Notes: generated from the letters alone by a model not told the origin. Positions 22,961-34,935 are shown, counted from the stretch's first letter. The stretch is 64,000 nt of DNA from Corbicula japonica (GCA_038501625.1 JAZAYU010000005.1:14653996-14717995), one strand, 5' to 3'. Numbers and translations: made by a program.

Positions 22961-25900
22961 ATGAATCCAGTTGCAGTTTTCTGTGTTATTCTGGGATGTA
23001 CCGTATTCTCCCATGCACAAGGTAAGGATTTATCTAACATGTTTGGTGTTAATCATTCTCTGAAATAAATGATTTTGTTAACTGAGAGTATGTATTACGT
23101 CTGCGTTTGTGACTAGATATTCTGCCCCCCCCCCCCCTTAACAGAATATTTGACTCTGATGCATAGGGCATGAATCACGAATACTTGCTACATTTGAAAG
23201 GTTCGAATTCCTAACACTGGATTGGGTTATACATGTACCGGCTGAAAATACGCAAAACTTAAGATTCACAATATATATACATATCTTTGTGAAAGTTTCT
23301 TGCATTTTCGTTAAATATCAATAACATTTGCATTTCTGTCAAATTGGTGGGCAGAAATTGCGGGAGTTTTCAATATAATCATTCATCAGTTTTAAATAAT
23401 GTTTCATGTCATAATCCTACTTGTTAGATAATTAGCGTTTGTTTGATGCAGTGAATAATGTACTTTGATTTTCATTTTCAGATTATAAAGGAAGATCCCC
23501 TATTGTACAAAGTAAGTTTCTTTTTAAAAATAAATTTTACATATCTATCTTTTACAAGCATGGTTAAATTTGCTGTGGTTTAGATCTGGTTTAGGATATA
23601 CATGTACTAGTATATTGTACTTAAAAACATAAAAAGTTCTTCAAATTATTCAATATCGACCGCTGTGTAGGTCCAGATGAAATTTGACAGAATTATGTCC
23701 CCTTTTTAATTTGACAGAATAATGCCCTTTATAAGCCCGTTTGAAAAACAAAAAACCAAAACAAAGCGGGACAATTTTGGAAACACCTGCCACAGATGGA
23801 GTCCACAAACGTTGTTCGCTATCTAACTTGATTATTACTGATCATATCTTAATCAAATTTTTTCAGAATGATTATGGGCATAATATCTTGATCAAATTTG
23901 ATAACCAGCCAGATTGATCTAGAAACTGAAGGGTTGTGGCTCTTTAGTTACTGTTTTTTTTTTACCAAGGTAACCACTATGCTCCTTTTAACTTAGAAGA
24001 ATGTGTATGAACGTTATATCTCGGCAAGCTTGATAATTAGCTAGATTGCGCATGAGAATCGGAGTTTCTGTACTCATTTTGACCTGATTTGCACTGTCTG
24101 CTGCCCAACTTAAAGTTTTTACGTAATATGTCTATTAAACGGAATGCTTTTCGTATGGGTATAGTTTTTTCTTCTAAGATTTATAACCAGCTAAACAGTT
24201 ACAGGCTGTTAAGAGTTAAGGCCCTTTTTATTGCTGATATTTCACCTAATTAGCCTTCTGCTTTCAAACAAGGAAATCATTTACCCAAGCTTCATTAAAG
24301 TTAAACAAAGATCGTTTATGTCCATGGTATCTACAGATATAATAATCTTTCGTGTTGCTCCACTCACTCTGTTATGACATTTCAACTGTCACCTCTCTAC
24401 AACTGAAAAGCCTCTGTGCATTGTTTTCTGGAATAGGATCAGCCAAATGTTTATGTGCATAATATCTCTGCTAAATTTCTCAAGCAACCATATCGCAGCA
24501 GGTCGTCTGGAGTTACAGTTCTTTTATTTCAAGCATTTCATCAAATCAGCATTTCCTGCTTTCTTCTTGTCTATACTTGAATTACTTTCTCTTCACTTTT
24601 TTCGTGTTTTTATTCGCACTCCATATGACAACAGAGTCAAAATGGATAGCAAAATCCTTTGCAAAATCACTGCATTCTTTTGAACGCTCATCTGGCTATA
24701 TAATTTGAAGAGACACTTTTTGAACGTAATAAAGGAAGCGATATTTTGGCGAAAAAAGTTTTGTCGAAGGTCCGTCGTTATGTGATTTATCTCTTTATAA
24801 CCATGTTTTATTTGTTTTACAGAGTATCAGTGTTTAGATTACATGGGCAAAGTCGTAAAGCCGGGGGATAGCTATTACGATGGATGCAATACCTGCACGT
24901 GCGGAATGAACGGCCAGGTAAATTAACATCAACTTTTACCATAAATATCCAAGTGGCTTAAATGCGTCTTAATGTGGGGGAGGGGGTAACTCTGTATATC
25001 GTTAGTACAAACAAACATGATAATGACTGAAAGCTATTGTTTGCTATTATTGATACAATGTCTTCCCCCATAAGTAAAAAGATAAGGGTCCAAGACCATA
25101 CAATTAAAACTGGAGATCACTCTCAAATCTCAACCATCTAATTGGTTGAACCCGAGACTGGCCTCAGATTCAACCAATCAGATGTTTGATATTTAAGACT
25201 GGTCTCCATTTTTAGTGCTATGATCCTTCTCACAGTTTAAACTCATTTTTGTAGCCTTAGCAGACTTAGCAATAAAACATTACAAATCGAAAGAGCATTT
25301 CTTACATCAAATACGAGTCTGTTCTCAATGATTTGTCTCGATTTATTAATCCAAACGAAACGCACCTTACGACTGTCAAACACCAATGTGTAGAACTAAT
25401 AAAGAGATATACAAGTCATGACTTCAGTTCAATTTTGCAATTCAATTTTCGGATTTTTCTTTAATACATTTTAATATTCCACGGTGTGGAGCAGATTTTG
25501 TAATAATTTCTATTACTCATTTTCCCTACTTACTTCAATAAGGGCTATTTAATAGACATTCAAGAAAACTCCACACTTCACTGGACAAAATTAAACTAGC
25601 ATAAAACGGACTTTAAAAACTTGCCCAAATGGCTGTATACTATTAACTACTTAACAAATGTTAGTTGTATTTTCAGAAAATTTACTTAACATATCGTTTT
25701 ACTGAAACGGAGTATTGCTGTCATTTACAGAAACAATTTGAAATGTTTATTATTTATTTTAGTCAACCTTTTCTATTTCAGCCAAGCTTGTGCACACTAA
25801 GGTTCTGTCCAGATCAACTTACCAACCCAGTCGGACCAATTAATCCTATCAACCCAGTTGGACCAATTAACCCAATCGGACCGATTAACCCTATCGGACC

Positions 25901-26144
25901 AATTAACCCAATCGGACCAATTAACCCAATCGGACCAATTAACCCTATTGGACCAATTAATCCAATTGGACCAATTAACCCAATTGGACCAATTAACCCA
26001 ATCGGACCAGTTATTGATCCAAAATATCCAACAGGACCAATAATCGATCCAAAGTATCCTACAGGACCAATAATCGATCCAAAGTATCCAATTGATCCAA
26101 TCAGACCAATTCGACCTGGATACCCACCAGTTGGCAGATACTAG
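22961..26144 (+). CDS. Secreted six-cysteine (pacifastin/VWC-like) protein with GPI-NPI repeat tail, gene 1
   Basis: Four exons join in frame: 22961-23021, 23482-23511, 24823-24917 and 25782-26144 (TAG), intron phases 1, 1, 0, all GT-AG, 182 residues. Residues 1-20 (MNPVAVFCVILGCTVFSHAQ) form a signal peptide ending at the first intron. Exon 3 starts the cysteine module CLDYMGKVVKPGDSYYDG followed by CNTCTCG, and exon 4 completes it with CTLRFC. The spacing is C-x17-CNxCxC-x3-G-x4-CT-x3-C. From CN onward this matches the pacifastin inhibitor pattern; the 17-residue first gap is longer than the usual 9-12 and resembles VWC. The tail has eight uninterrupted GPINPI hexapeptides, then three DPKYPTGPI-like units, and ends PPVGRY. 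The cysteine module suggests an extracellular protease inhibitor or matrix protein. If it is pacifastin-like, the P1 residue is the Leu after CT. Gene structure is secure; function is inferred. Confidence 0.9.
25087..25230. repeat. F1 MITE, diverged full copy, in intron 3 of secreted gene 1
   Basis: GGTCCAAGACCATACAATTA to TAGTGCTATGATCC, palindromic with an ATTGGTTGAA/TTCAACCAAT centre. It lies between exons 3 and 4. Confidence 0.82.
25810..26130 (+). repeat. In-frame 18-bp coding tandem repeat
   Basis: The unit GGACCAATTAACCCAATC encodes GPINPI. Eight near-identical copies follow each other, then a 30-bp unit encoding PTGPIIDPKY is repeated. Third-position differences (AAC/AAT, ATC/ATT) show that the copies have begun to drift synonymously. 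Confidence 0.92.
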
Positions 26145-26289
26145 ATCCAGTAGCATACATCGATGTCACTCGGCGGATCCATCATTTTGTTCCGGTAGAC
26201 ATTCACTGTGATGTTAGGAACATCGAATTTTCTGTGCAATAACTTACGAAAACGTTAATTTTCTGTGCAATAACTCACGAAAACTCTGC

Positions 26290-26295
26290 AATAAA
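26290..26295 (+). terminator. Poly(A) signal of secreted gene 1
   Basis: AATAAA in the context CTCTGCAATAAAATC, 146 bp after the stop. Gene 2 has a matching TGCAATAAA at its end. Confidence 0.75.
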
Positions 26296-26640
26296 ATCTA
26301 TTTTAAACAAATGTCTTATTGTTTCCTATTTTAATTACATATATGCGTTTTATTCGTTTCTTTTAACACAGAAACTGTAATTAAGGTATGCATATTGTCA
26401 AACTATATTTCTGAAAACATTTTAAGCAGCAAGCCGATCTAGAATTCCTTAGAATGCTTCGGTTCTGATAGAGACAAAACCTCGACCTTTAACAAATGCA
26501 TTACTATGTTTCAGAAAAATACGATTGGCTTTTAAACATCTTGTTCGATCTAAATAACTTTAGTTCAATAGAACACCTTTCTATTTTCTAACTTACAATG
26601 AACAAAATAGATCGATCTATTTTAACAGCGCATGCAGACG

Positions 26641-26703
26641 TTTCTATAGAAAATAGAAGCCTGCACTCGCTGCGCTCGTTTCGGCTTCTATTTTCTATAG
26701 AAA
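26641..26703. repeat. Perfect-stem palindrome (hairpin)
   Basis: TTTCTATAGAAAATAGAAGC is followed about 20 bases later by its inverse, GCTTCTATTTTCTATAGAAA. The loop reads CTGCACTCGCTGCGCTCGTT. The arms themselves contain the palindrome TTTCTATAGAAA. Confidence 0.88.
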
Positions 26704-26769
26704 CATCTTAATAGACTCTATCCTATACAAAGAATGCTTGTGCCTAGTTACCGATGACTTAGTAGGATT

Positions 26770-27360
26770 ATTGGCCGGGTCAACAGGTCAATGTTATAAT
26801 AACCTTTAATAAACTCCTTGTCCAATCAATATCTAGAGTGCTGAGGTTGGGGTGGCTAAATGTCCCCAATACTGGGAGACTCTTTTTCATTTTCTGGTCA
26901 GCCGACGAAAGGGAAAGGTGACGATGACCTTTCCTGCAGAAACGTTGTTAGATCAATATCCTGAGAACGCAAAGGGTATCTAGAATCCTCATATTGATAG
27001 ATTGGTTGGTCATGACAATAAGTCGACTACGGCTGATTTTGAGGTCGACAGGTCGAAAATAAATCTCACATAGACCTTAAATGCTAAAGCACGGAACAAA
27101 CACAGAAAAAAAAACAAACACTAGACATTAAGGTCACTAAATCAAAGGTCAAGGTCGTGGTGACCTTTGATGCAATTTTCCCCTAATCATTAAAGAGAGA
27201 ACGTTGGGGCTTTTTGTCAATAAACTTGTCGGGATGAATGGAAGCAGATAACCCCTTTGACTTTATGTCATAAGGTCAAGGTCACAGCGAGCCTTATTGC
27301 AGACACCTTGTCCGATTAATAACTAACGAACGCTGGGACCTTGATTGCATCTAATCTAAA
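26770..27360. repeat. Diverged tandem copies of an AGGTCAAGGTC-type dispersed repeat
   Basis: Three loose copies of roughly 200 bp share TGACCTTTSMTGCARA, CTTGTCCRATYAATA and AAGGTCAAGGTC phrases. No coding potential. Repeats with this wording are common in bivalve DNA as I know it, but I cannot name the family. Confidence 0.5.
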
Positions 27361-28454
27361 TCTTACTTGCAGGTAATGCATTCCTCTCCTTCAATAAAAA
27401 TTAGGTCGACAAAAATTAAATTAAATCTCTTATGCTCGTTTAGGATGGGAAAATTTGTCTATCGGGATACTGTTAATCTAGTTGACGCCCAAAACAGTTC
27501 TCTCCTGCCGGAGACTTATAAAATGCACAACAAATACATATACTTTCCCCACAACGCACACCTTCGCCTAGCGACCTACCATTGACAAATGTTGATAAAT
27601 ATTGATATTTTGTTTTTTACCGTGACTATATTATTAGTTTCTGATTGGATTATGAGTACAACATATCAATTAACTTCACGTCATTTTACGACATTTTCGC
27701 CTAAAGTTAGAACACAACAAACCGCCGTACGTGAAATGTTTTATTTATGAAAATCCCCCACAATAATACTAAATACTCTTAATAAATTTAATAAAGTAAC
27801 AGTGCGTTCGTCTCGTTAACTTTTTCTTTAAAGTTGACAGTAAGTTAACGTGTTAATAAGAAAATTACATGTCACAAAACTTTGGAAACTGTTTGAAACA
27901 AACGTCAATGCACAGACAAAACAATGTTCGGTTTGTAAGCTTTAACACTGCTATAGATTATTTGTATAAATATTTTCTTTTCTTTAAATGTTGAACTTGT
28001 CCTGGAGTCCTGTTACAATTAAATTACTTGGGGACCTGGTCAGAACAGCTTACTTATCAGCTCTGAGCAAAAACAAAATGCGTATTACTAATACGAAGAG
28101 TGATTTGGGTATTCGTTCCCATCCCTACATTTCAGTGATTAGGTTCGGCACGTACCACATTCAGTTCCACAGTGAGCTAAACGAATAAAACTATTGCAAA
28201 TGGTTTTTCAAATGTGTAACGTTTTAAATGCAATGAGTGTATATCATTTGATGTTGAACGTTTTTATTAACGTCGTATTTCAAATTTGACAAGTGCGTAC
28301 GTAATCCATACCTTGATCATTCAGTTGTAATAACATGCACCGTTTAGGCGTTTACGTAAATACATCGAAGACAACAGCGTAACGAGCATCCGTCTTAACG
28401 CGGTTAGAGTATTTAGCAATAAACCACAGGTCTTGTGAAATCATCCCAAGATTG

Positions 28455-28463
28455 TATAAAAAG
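28455..28463 (+). promoter_or_regulatory. TATA box of secreted gene 2
   Basis: TATAAAAAG, 60 bp before the ATG at 28515. Confidence 0.75.
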
Positions 28464-28514
28464 GGGCCGTAAGTTAAGAATGGTACCTTATTGTTGTACA
28501 GCGTAAGAATCACT

Positions 28515-31500
28515 ATGAACGCTCTTGCCGTTTCCTGTTTGATCATTGGGTGTGTTGTCGCCTCCCAGGCACAAGGTAGGGCTGTTTTGTGTTTGTTTTA
28601 CTTTAACATAAAATTTTAAGAAGTTTGTTTGGCTTTACCTCTTGTCACATTTGGAAGTGTTTTACCTTCAATACAAAAATAATACAGTATTTTACTGAAT
28701 GAATTTTTATATGACATATAAAGTTCCATTATTTCCTCAGATAATATTATGGATATTGATCCATCATTGGAGAATAACTGAAAAACTCTTGCCCTCTTAA
28801 TAATGAAACTCACTAAGAAAAACAGTTCAATTTTATTATTTTATATGTGTGTTGGGGTGGTGCGAAGGCGGGGTTGGGTAATGGGTACCAAGGTACGATA
28901 CCTCCATCTGCTTTTTCATGCATACTGTTAGAAAACAGTCATACTTTATACTAATACCATTTTACATGTTAATTTGTATTCACACATTTTCATCAAATTA
29001 CATATGTTAGAAATGTATATTGTGAATAAATTAAAGTTTTTTCTTTAAAAAAACCCATATGATGTCTGTACTTCTTTATCAAATTGACAGTTTAAATAAG
29101 CTATGGTAGATTGAATCTTATAATGCGTTCTATTTGTTAAATGTTTCATTTTTTATTTTCTATTTTCAGGTTTTGGTGGGGGAAGAGCTTCAGTTATTGG
29201 AAGACATTTCCCTGTAAAAAGTAAGCTTATTTTGTTAATCTTCAACGATGATTTGTAAAGATGAAATTTTTCAAAACATGAATTCGTACCTAATCAACTA
29301 TATATATATAGTTAAATGTTTCACCCAGGATAATACAAAATTCAATCATGATGGATTTTTGCTTATTTATCATACTGCAGTTAATTGTCTATCGCCTGAT
29401 TGTCTGGTACCGTCAAACGTGACCTATCGCTTAAAACTTGCTTGACGTATAAGTCGCATTGCAAAACAAGAAAAATTTTGATGCAAGGCATCAAGTCGGC
29501 GCGAGAAGGATTTCCATGTAATTACAACACTCGTAATCACACTGCTCTGACGAAATCTGAATGATTGTAACTATTACGTTCTACAACTACAAAAATCGGA
29601 ACATACGCAGTGAAACAGTCAACATCCCTGACCGATAGTACGGGCTTCTGTTGTTTTCAAAAATCGTCACATGAAAAAAAAAATCAAAACACTAATAGTG
29701 CTGCAAGCCAGCGGAGCGTAAACATAATCAAAATAATAAACACATAATGTTCAATGCAACAGGAATTCCAGTTTTATTCCAGTTAAAAAGATTTATAATA
29801 ACTAAACTGAATGAAGGAACTCCTATGGAAGACATGTTATATGATTGCAAAAATGTAGATTTGTAAAATAAGTTAAATTACAGTAAAATTTTCACTGAAA
29901 ATTAAAAAAACAACAACAACAAAAAACAACAAGAAGCTGTGTTTGGACATCACATATGCAGCCGGTAGCGAAGTTTTTCATGATACAAATTTTAAAATGA
30001 TAGCACAATGTTAAAACAGCAAGAAATCACAAGCTAGTTCTAAATAATAGAAAAACAACTTTCTGGCGCTAGAACCTGTGCATCAAAAGAATTTTACATG
30101 AAAATCAATTAATGTAACATATAGTCTATGATTATACAGATTATTCATTACAAAATAGGGAAAGTTACAAAATTTAATGTAATGAATGATAGAGCTACTA
30201 ACTTGGAGCGAACCCGCACCGTCATAGCGACAGCTCCTAGCCCTGCAATTCCTGCGACGCAACCAATTGAGCTAACCGGGACAACCCCAAAAAAGGTTGA
30301 TCGGATAGCACTGATATTCGCAACAATCACTGCATGACATCGGTAACGGATTATTTTACTGATAACAGTATTGACTATATGTACGGGGAGACTTTTTACG
30401 ACCGCCACACTGCACAAATAGCGCTACTGTGAATTTCAAATGTTAGTGCCTCTAGCTGGGAGCGAACCCGCACCGTCACGGCGACTGCGCCTAGCCCTAC
30501 AATTCCTGCGACGCAACCAATTGAGCTAACCGGGACAACCCCAAAAAAGGTTGATCGGATAGCCCTGATATACGTAACAATCACTGCATGACATCGGTAA
30601 CGGGTTATTTTACTGATAACAGTACTGACTATATGTAAGGGGAGACTTTTTACGGCCGCTACACTGCACAAATAAATGCATAGGCATTTAATACAAACAC
30701 TGATGATGCAAGTTTTGGGAGGGTGGGCATTTATTAGAGGCACATGATTGAAATTGAGAAATATCCAACTTGCCAACTTGCTGAAACAGATAAACCATTT
30801 CTCGAAGTACTTAATGGGGAGATAACCCCGGAAAATAAGGTAGCTGGAGTTATGTAACTTGTCAGGGTCATGACCTGTGCACTTTTAAGTAAGTGTGTTA
30901 AATTCATTTTACTGTTCTTTGCAGAAAATGAGAAATATCCAACTTTCAGAAACAGGTTAACCATTTGTCTCTTATTATAAAATGGGGAGATAACCCCAGG
31001 AATACGAAAGCCAGAGTTATGTGACTTGAAAGCGTCATAACCTATGCACTGTTAAGTGAGTGTGAGAACTTTCATGCCAATGCCCTTAGTAGAAATTGAG
31101 AAATATCAAACTTGCCGAAACAGGTTTACCATTTATCTCCAAGTACACAATGGCGAGATAATCCCAGAAAAAAGGTACATAGAGTTATGTTTCTTGTTAG
31201 GGTCATGATCTGTGCACAGCAAAGTGAGTGTGAAAACTTTCGTTCAAATGCTCTTTGTAGAAACTAAGTAATATCTAACTTGCCAAAACAGGTTATCCAT
31301 TTATCTCCAAGTACAAAATGGGGAGATAAAACCAGAAATGAGAATTCTATAATACAAAATGTATTTACGTTTTGTCCAGAACAAATATTTTCGCAAATTA
31401 CGTTCCAAAAAGCTACAAACATAGGTACAAACGCAGTGCAACAGTCAACATCCCTGACCGATTGTACGGAAAGTACGCTTGCAATGTACGATGTAAAACA

Positions 31501-33041
31501 ATGTATGACCAGCATCATAATTTTACATTTTTTATACGTTTCTTTCCGAAAAAAAACTCAAGAATTATTTTGGACCACAACCACAACTACAAACAGATAC
31601 ATATGCAGTGCAACAGTCAATATCCCTGACCGATTACACGGAAGGACCGGCTACCGTGTTTTCAAAAAAAGTCACGTGCTTAGGAGAACTTATTATTTAA
31701 AAATAAAAAAAATAAATTTACTCTTAAAAAGCGATGTCAACCAATTCCCATGGTACAATTTGTTAAACATTTGTTAATACGTTTTTTTCAAAACAACTCT
31801 CATTAATATATATCAGAACAAAAATACCAAACATTTCTGAAATTATACTATTATCCTCCCACATTAAATTCCAAAAGTAAGCACAAATATAGTCGACCGC
31901 CTCATGGGCGGCCGACTAATAAACAGTATATAGAAGTAAACACTACATACAAAACTTTTCCTACGTCACTTCATATTTCGATGGTTCCTCTGATATTCTC
32001 TCGGTGGAATTAAGTTCGGTATAACTTTTGCTACGAAATGAGATCAGGTGACTTTCTAGTTATCAAAAATCAACTAAACCTATCTGTTTTTGTTCTATTT
32101 ATTTCAAGATACGTGTTATGACAACTTGGGGAAACCGGTGATGCAAGGAGAGAGATACTATGACGGATGCAATTGGTGTATATGTGGAAAGTTCGGAGAG
32201 GTATGCTTACTCCGGCTGTAATGTGATTGCTTCACTTCTAGTGTAAAACAATACATCTAAAGTAGGAGTTTGACTTTTTCTTCTATAAATAATAAATAAC
32301 GTTTTAATAAGGGGTATTTTGTTCAAAACTTGAAGACTGAATTATTAAAGTTACTTTATTTCAAATTAAAACGTCGTAATCATACGTGTAATCTATGAAT
32401 AAGAGTTCTTGTTAATGAAAAAACAAGCGCCCTCTCTGTTGAAATATAAACTCAAAGTAAATCAAGTTTATTTCATGTTTCTTACTCTTTCTTGTAAACA
32501 GTTTCAACTATTGTAATACATTTTTGGTCTTTTGTACGCTTGACCTTTTTACTACTACTTGATCTTGGAATAAATATACTAAAAGAAATTAGAAACGTAA
32601 CTTCTTTAAACACGAAACATGTTTCGTGATTGAAGAAGGTGCGTTTTTTAATTTATTTTACTATATAATATATATTTGAAGAAATTAGAAACGCAACTTC
32701 TTTAAACATGAAGTGTATTTCTTATTTTAAGAAGTTGCGTTTCTAATTTCTTTTAGTATACTTTAATAAAATCTTTTCATTAAACGATAACCAGAAGCAG
32801 CTATTGGGGTCATTTTACTTAACGAATCGCTTTTTATTTCCAGCGCCCAGCTTGTACAAAAATGGCCTGTATAACCAACCCAATTGGACCAATAAACCCA
32901 ATCGGACCAATTAACCCAATTGGACCAATTAACCCAATCGGACCAATGAACCCAATTGGACCAATGAACCCAGTCGACATAAGACGTCCAGTCGACATAA
33001 GACGTAGAGTTGACATAAGAGGTCCAGTCGGTGGTTACTAA
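28515..33041 (+). CDS. Secreted six-cysteine (pacifastin/VWC-like) protein with short GPI-NPI tail, gene 2
   Basis: Four exons join in frame: 28515-28575, 29170-29220, 32109-32200 and 32844-33041 (TAA), phases 1, 1, 0, giving 133 residues. Exon 1 is 61 nt, the same length as in gene 1, and encodes the signal peptide [20 protein letters not shown]. Exon 2 gives a Gly-rich linker ([17 protein letters not shown]). The cysteine module is [18 protein letters not shown] + CNWCICG + [10 protein letters not shown], with the same spacing as gene 1. The predicted P1 position is Lys, which in the pacifastin family would favour trypsin-like proteases. The tail has about five NPIGPI/M units, then VDIRRP-type repeats, and ends PVGGY. 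It is a clear tandem paralogue of genes 1 and 3. Intron 2 (2.9 kb) is full of repeats. Confidence 0.9.
29580..29670. repeat. Dispersed repeat in intron 2 of secreted gene 2, copy 1
   Basis: CAACTACAAAAATCGGAACA then CAGTCAACATCCCTGACCGA and TGTTTTCAAAAATCGTCAC. Related copies lie at 31418 and 31583. Confidence 0.7.
30193..30422 (-). repeat. tRNA-like (Pol III A/B box) repeat unit, copy 1
   Basis: On the minus strand a tRNA-like module has an A-box region GGTTAGCTCAATTGGTTG and, about 60 bases on, a B-box region GCGGGTTCGCTCC. It is preceded by a roughly 130-bp leader that is shared with copy 2. This is consistent with a tRNA-derived SINE or a processed tRNA-related repeat. Confidence 0.65.
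30450..30678 (-). repeat. tRNA-like (Pol III A/B box) repeat unit, copy 2
   Basis: About 90 percent identical by eye to the copy at 30193 over its whole length and 257 bp away, so the pair is a tandem duplication. It has the same A and B boxes. Confidence 0.65.
30751..31330. repeat. About 170-bp tandem repeat, three and a half copies
   Basis: AAATTGAGAAATATCCAACT starts at 30751 and recurs, with changes, at 30925, 31092 and 31261. Each copy then has ATGGGGAGATAACCCC and AGGGTCATGACCTGTGCAC. Noncoding, within intron 2 of secreted gene 2. Confidence 0.85.
31418..31476. repeat. Dispersed repeat in intron 2 of secreted gene 2, copy 2 (partial)
   Basis: GTACAAACGCAGTGCAACAG then TCAACATCCCTGACCGATTG. 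Confidence 0.65.
31583..31680. repeat. Dispersed repeat in intron 2 of secreted gene 2, copy 3
   Basis: CAACTACAAACAGATACATA, GCAACAGTCAATATCCCTGA and CGTGTTTTCAAAAAAAGTCA match copy 1 along its length. Confidence 0.7.
32575..32762. repeat. Foldback MITE, family F3, in intron 3 of secreted gene 2
   Basis: About 188 bp. The left end TATACTAAAAGAAATTAGAA and the right end TTCTAATTTCTTTTAGTATA are inverted copies, and the arms continue with ACGCAACTTCTT/AAGAAGTTGCGT. A third, direct copy of the arm lies inside at about 32682. It ends 82 bp before exon 4. Confidence 0.85.
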
Positions 33042-33174
33042 CGGAAAATATCAGAAATCTCAAATCTTCCTGTGATACAGCAATCATTGTCAGGAATACT
33101 GCGAAAAGCTGCCAAACTACCAAAAGCAGCAAAAAACCTGACATTCTGTGCAATACTTTTTATCTCAAAGGTGC

Positions 33175-33180
33175 AATAAA
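33175..33180 (+). terminator. Poly(A) signal of secreted gene 2
   Basis: AATAAA in the context GGTGCAATAAACAC, 134 bp after the stop. Confidence 0.75.
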
Positions 33181-33683
33181 CACTTTTTTGCAACTATATC
33201 ATGTTATGATTTTTGCTCCCATGTAACCATCTTCTCTGCAGAATTAACCATTCATCTCTGCAATATGCTAAACATTGAGATATTTTACGCATCTTAACAA
33301 CTGTGTCTAGTTCAGTTTTAAGCATGAAATTTTAATCATGCCCCAAATTTAGACAAACCAATGTTACTTTTTTACTTTCAAAGTTTATTACCAGTAAATT
33401 ATGAACAGTTTGGTTTTTCACGCAGTGCGATTTATAAGAAAGTATAAATTAACTCACACGGAAAGTGGACCAATCACTGTCTTGAGTCTCTTGACGACAC
33501 AGAAAGTCTAGAAACATAAAGTTTCGTGCCTTTAACAGCCGTACACAGGCCTAATGTGGTATGGGTATTATTTAGAACTTTTGTTTAGATTCTGAGATTG
33601 TCTTACTCAAATCTACATAGTCTTCGTCGTTTACAACGTTTATGCAAGAAACGAGCGTTTCATATGCCGTGATTGCGGCGTAG

Positions 33684-33925
33684 TGCCGTAATCCACATGA
33701 TTCTTTTTATCGTACCGTTATCCCTTTGGTTCGTGTTTTCATACCGTTATCCGCATGATTCTTTTTATCGTACCGTTATTCCTTTGGTTCGTGTTATCAT
33801 ACCGTAATCCGCATGATTCTTTTTATCTTACCGTTATCCCTTTGGTTCGTGTTATCATACCGTTATCCGCATGATTGCTTTCATCATGCCTTTATATCTT
33901 TGGTTCGTGTTATCATACCGTTTGT
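33684..33925. repeat. 58-bp tandem repeat, four copies
   Basis: CATGATTCTTTTTATCGTAC recurs at 33695, 33754, 33812 and 33870. Each unit also holds CCCTTTGGTTCGTGTTATCA. Between secreted genes 2 and 3. Confidence 0.92.
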
Positions 33926-34935
33926 CTACAAAGCATTTACCGATCTTTTGCCGCCATCTAACAGACAACACTCAGAAAGGAGGTGCACAAAGAACCCATT
34001 TTAATTCGAGTAAATATTTTGTATTTATTTGAGCAGATATATATACATATATATTTTAAATGTCTTTTTGCATGACCCACGTAAGATTCCAATCTCTGTT
34101 AAAATAAAATCCGTAATTTTGAAATGATAAAAGATTTGTTAAATAAAACTTGAACAAAATTATGCAGATAAAGAGAACTTTGAAAGCGTCAACATAAGAA
34201 CTTATTAAGAAGTGATTAGTTTGTGTTCGGTGTTAACACTTTATTGTGACCTAGGCAATGCTGTTTAAAATTGTGGCAACCCTTAACAGGAATCGCAATG
34301 TTAAAGGAAAATTTATATTATCTTAAGGCATTTACATACGGAGTACAAAACTGGAATAATTTTTGAAATCGGAAAATTATTATTTATGAAATTATTGTAA
34401 CCATTTGATGTTTCTAAATAAATGTTAAAATGGAAGTAGCCATGTTTGTAGATTATTACGACATTAATACCCGAATTATAACATTTGCAGCCTTTTTCGT
34501 TAAAAATTAGCAATTTTTTACGGTAAACTTCATCATGGTGTGGGATGAATCTCTTCCGAACTTTTTTCTTAAAATCACTCTGTTTGTTGATATTTATCTA
34601 AATGGCGGAGATTGTTGGACGCGATTACATTAATCTTTTATGAATGTCTTAGAGTAGTAGTAGTTTTTCATGTGGGAAAGTAAATTTCCTATGTCACTGT
34701 ATGAACAAACTTATGTCGGCAATAATGAACAACTAATGTCTGATGTTAGTCCAGTCTATAAATAATGACCACAGAGCTATTGTTTCATATAAGCGTGTTC
34801 AACCAATTACTGTATCATGCTTACTCTAAATTAGAACAATTAAAATAATAGATGCTGGACGTATGTGTATCTGTTAACGATGACATCTACAGTTCACAAA
34901 CCACAGGATAAGGAAGTCATTTTCCCAAACTTTTG
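33926..34935. other. Intergenic between secreted genes 2 and 3
   Basis: AT-rich. No gene or repeat recognised. Confidence 0.4.

Noticed and set aside
25797..26156. Trp/Asn-rich minus-strand ORF opposite the GPI-NPI repeat
   Set aside because: It is the antisense of the well-supported exon 4 of secreted gene 1.
30128..30776. Overlapping ORFs of 69-126 residues on both strands
   Set aside because: They fall in the duplicated tRNA-like repeat and repeat the same peptide twice because the DNA is duplicated.
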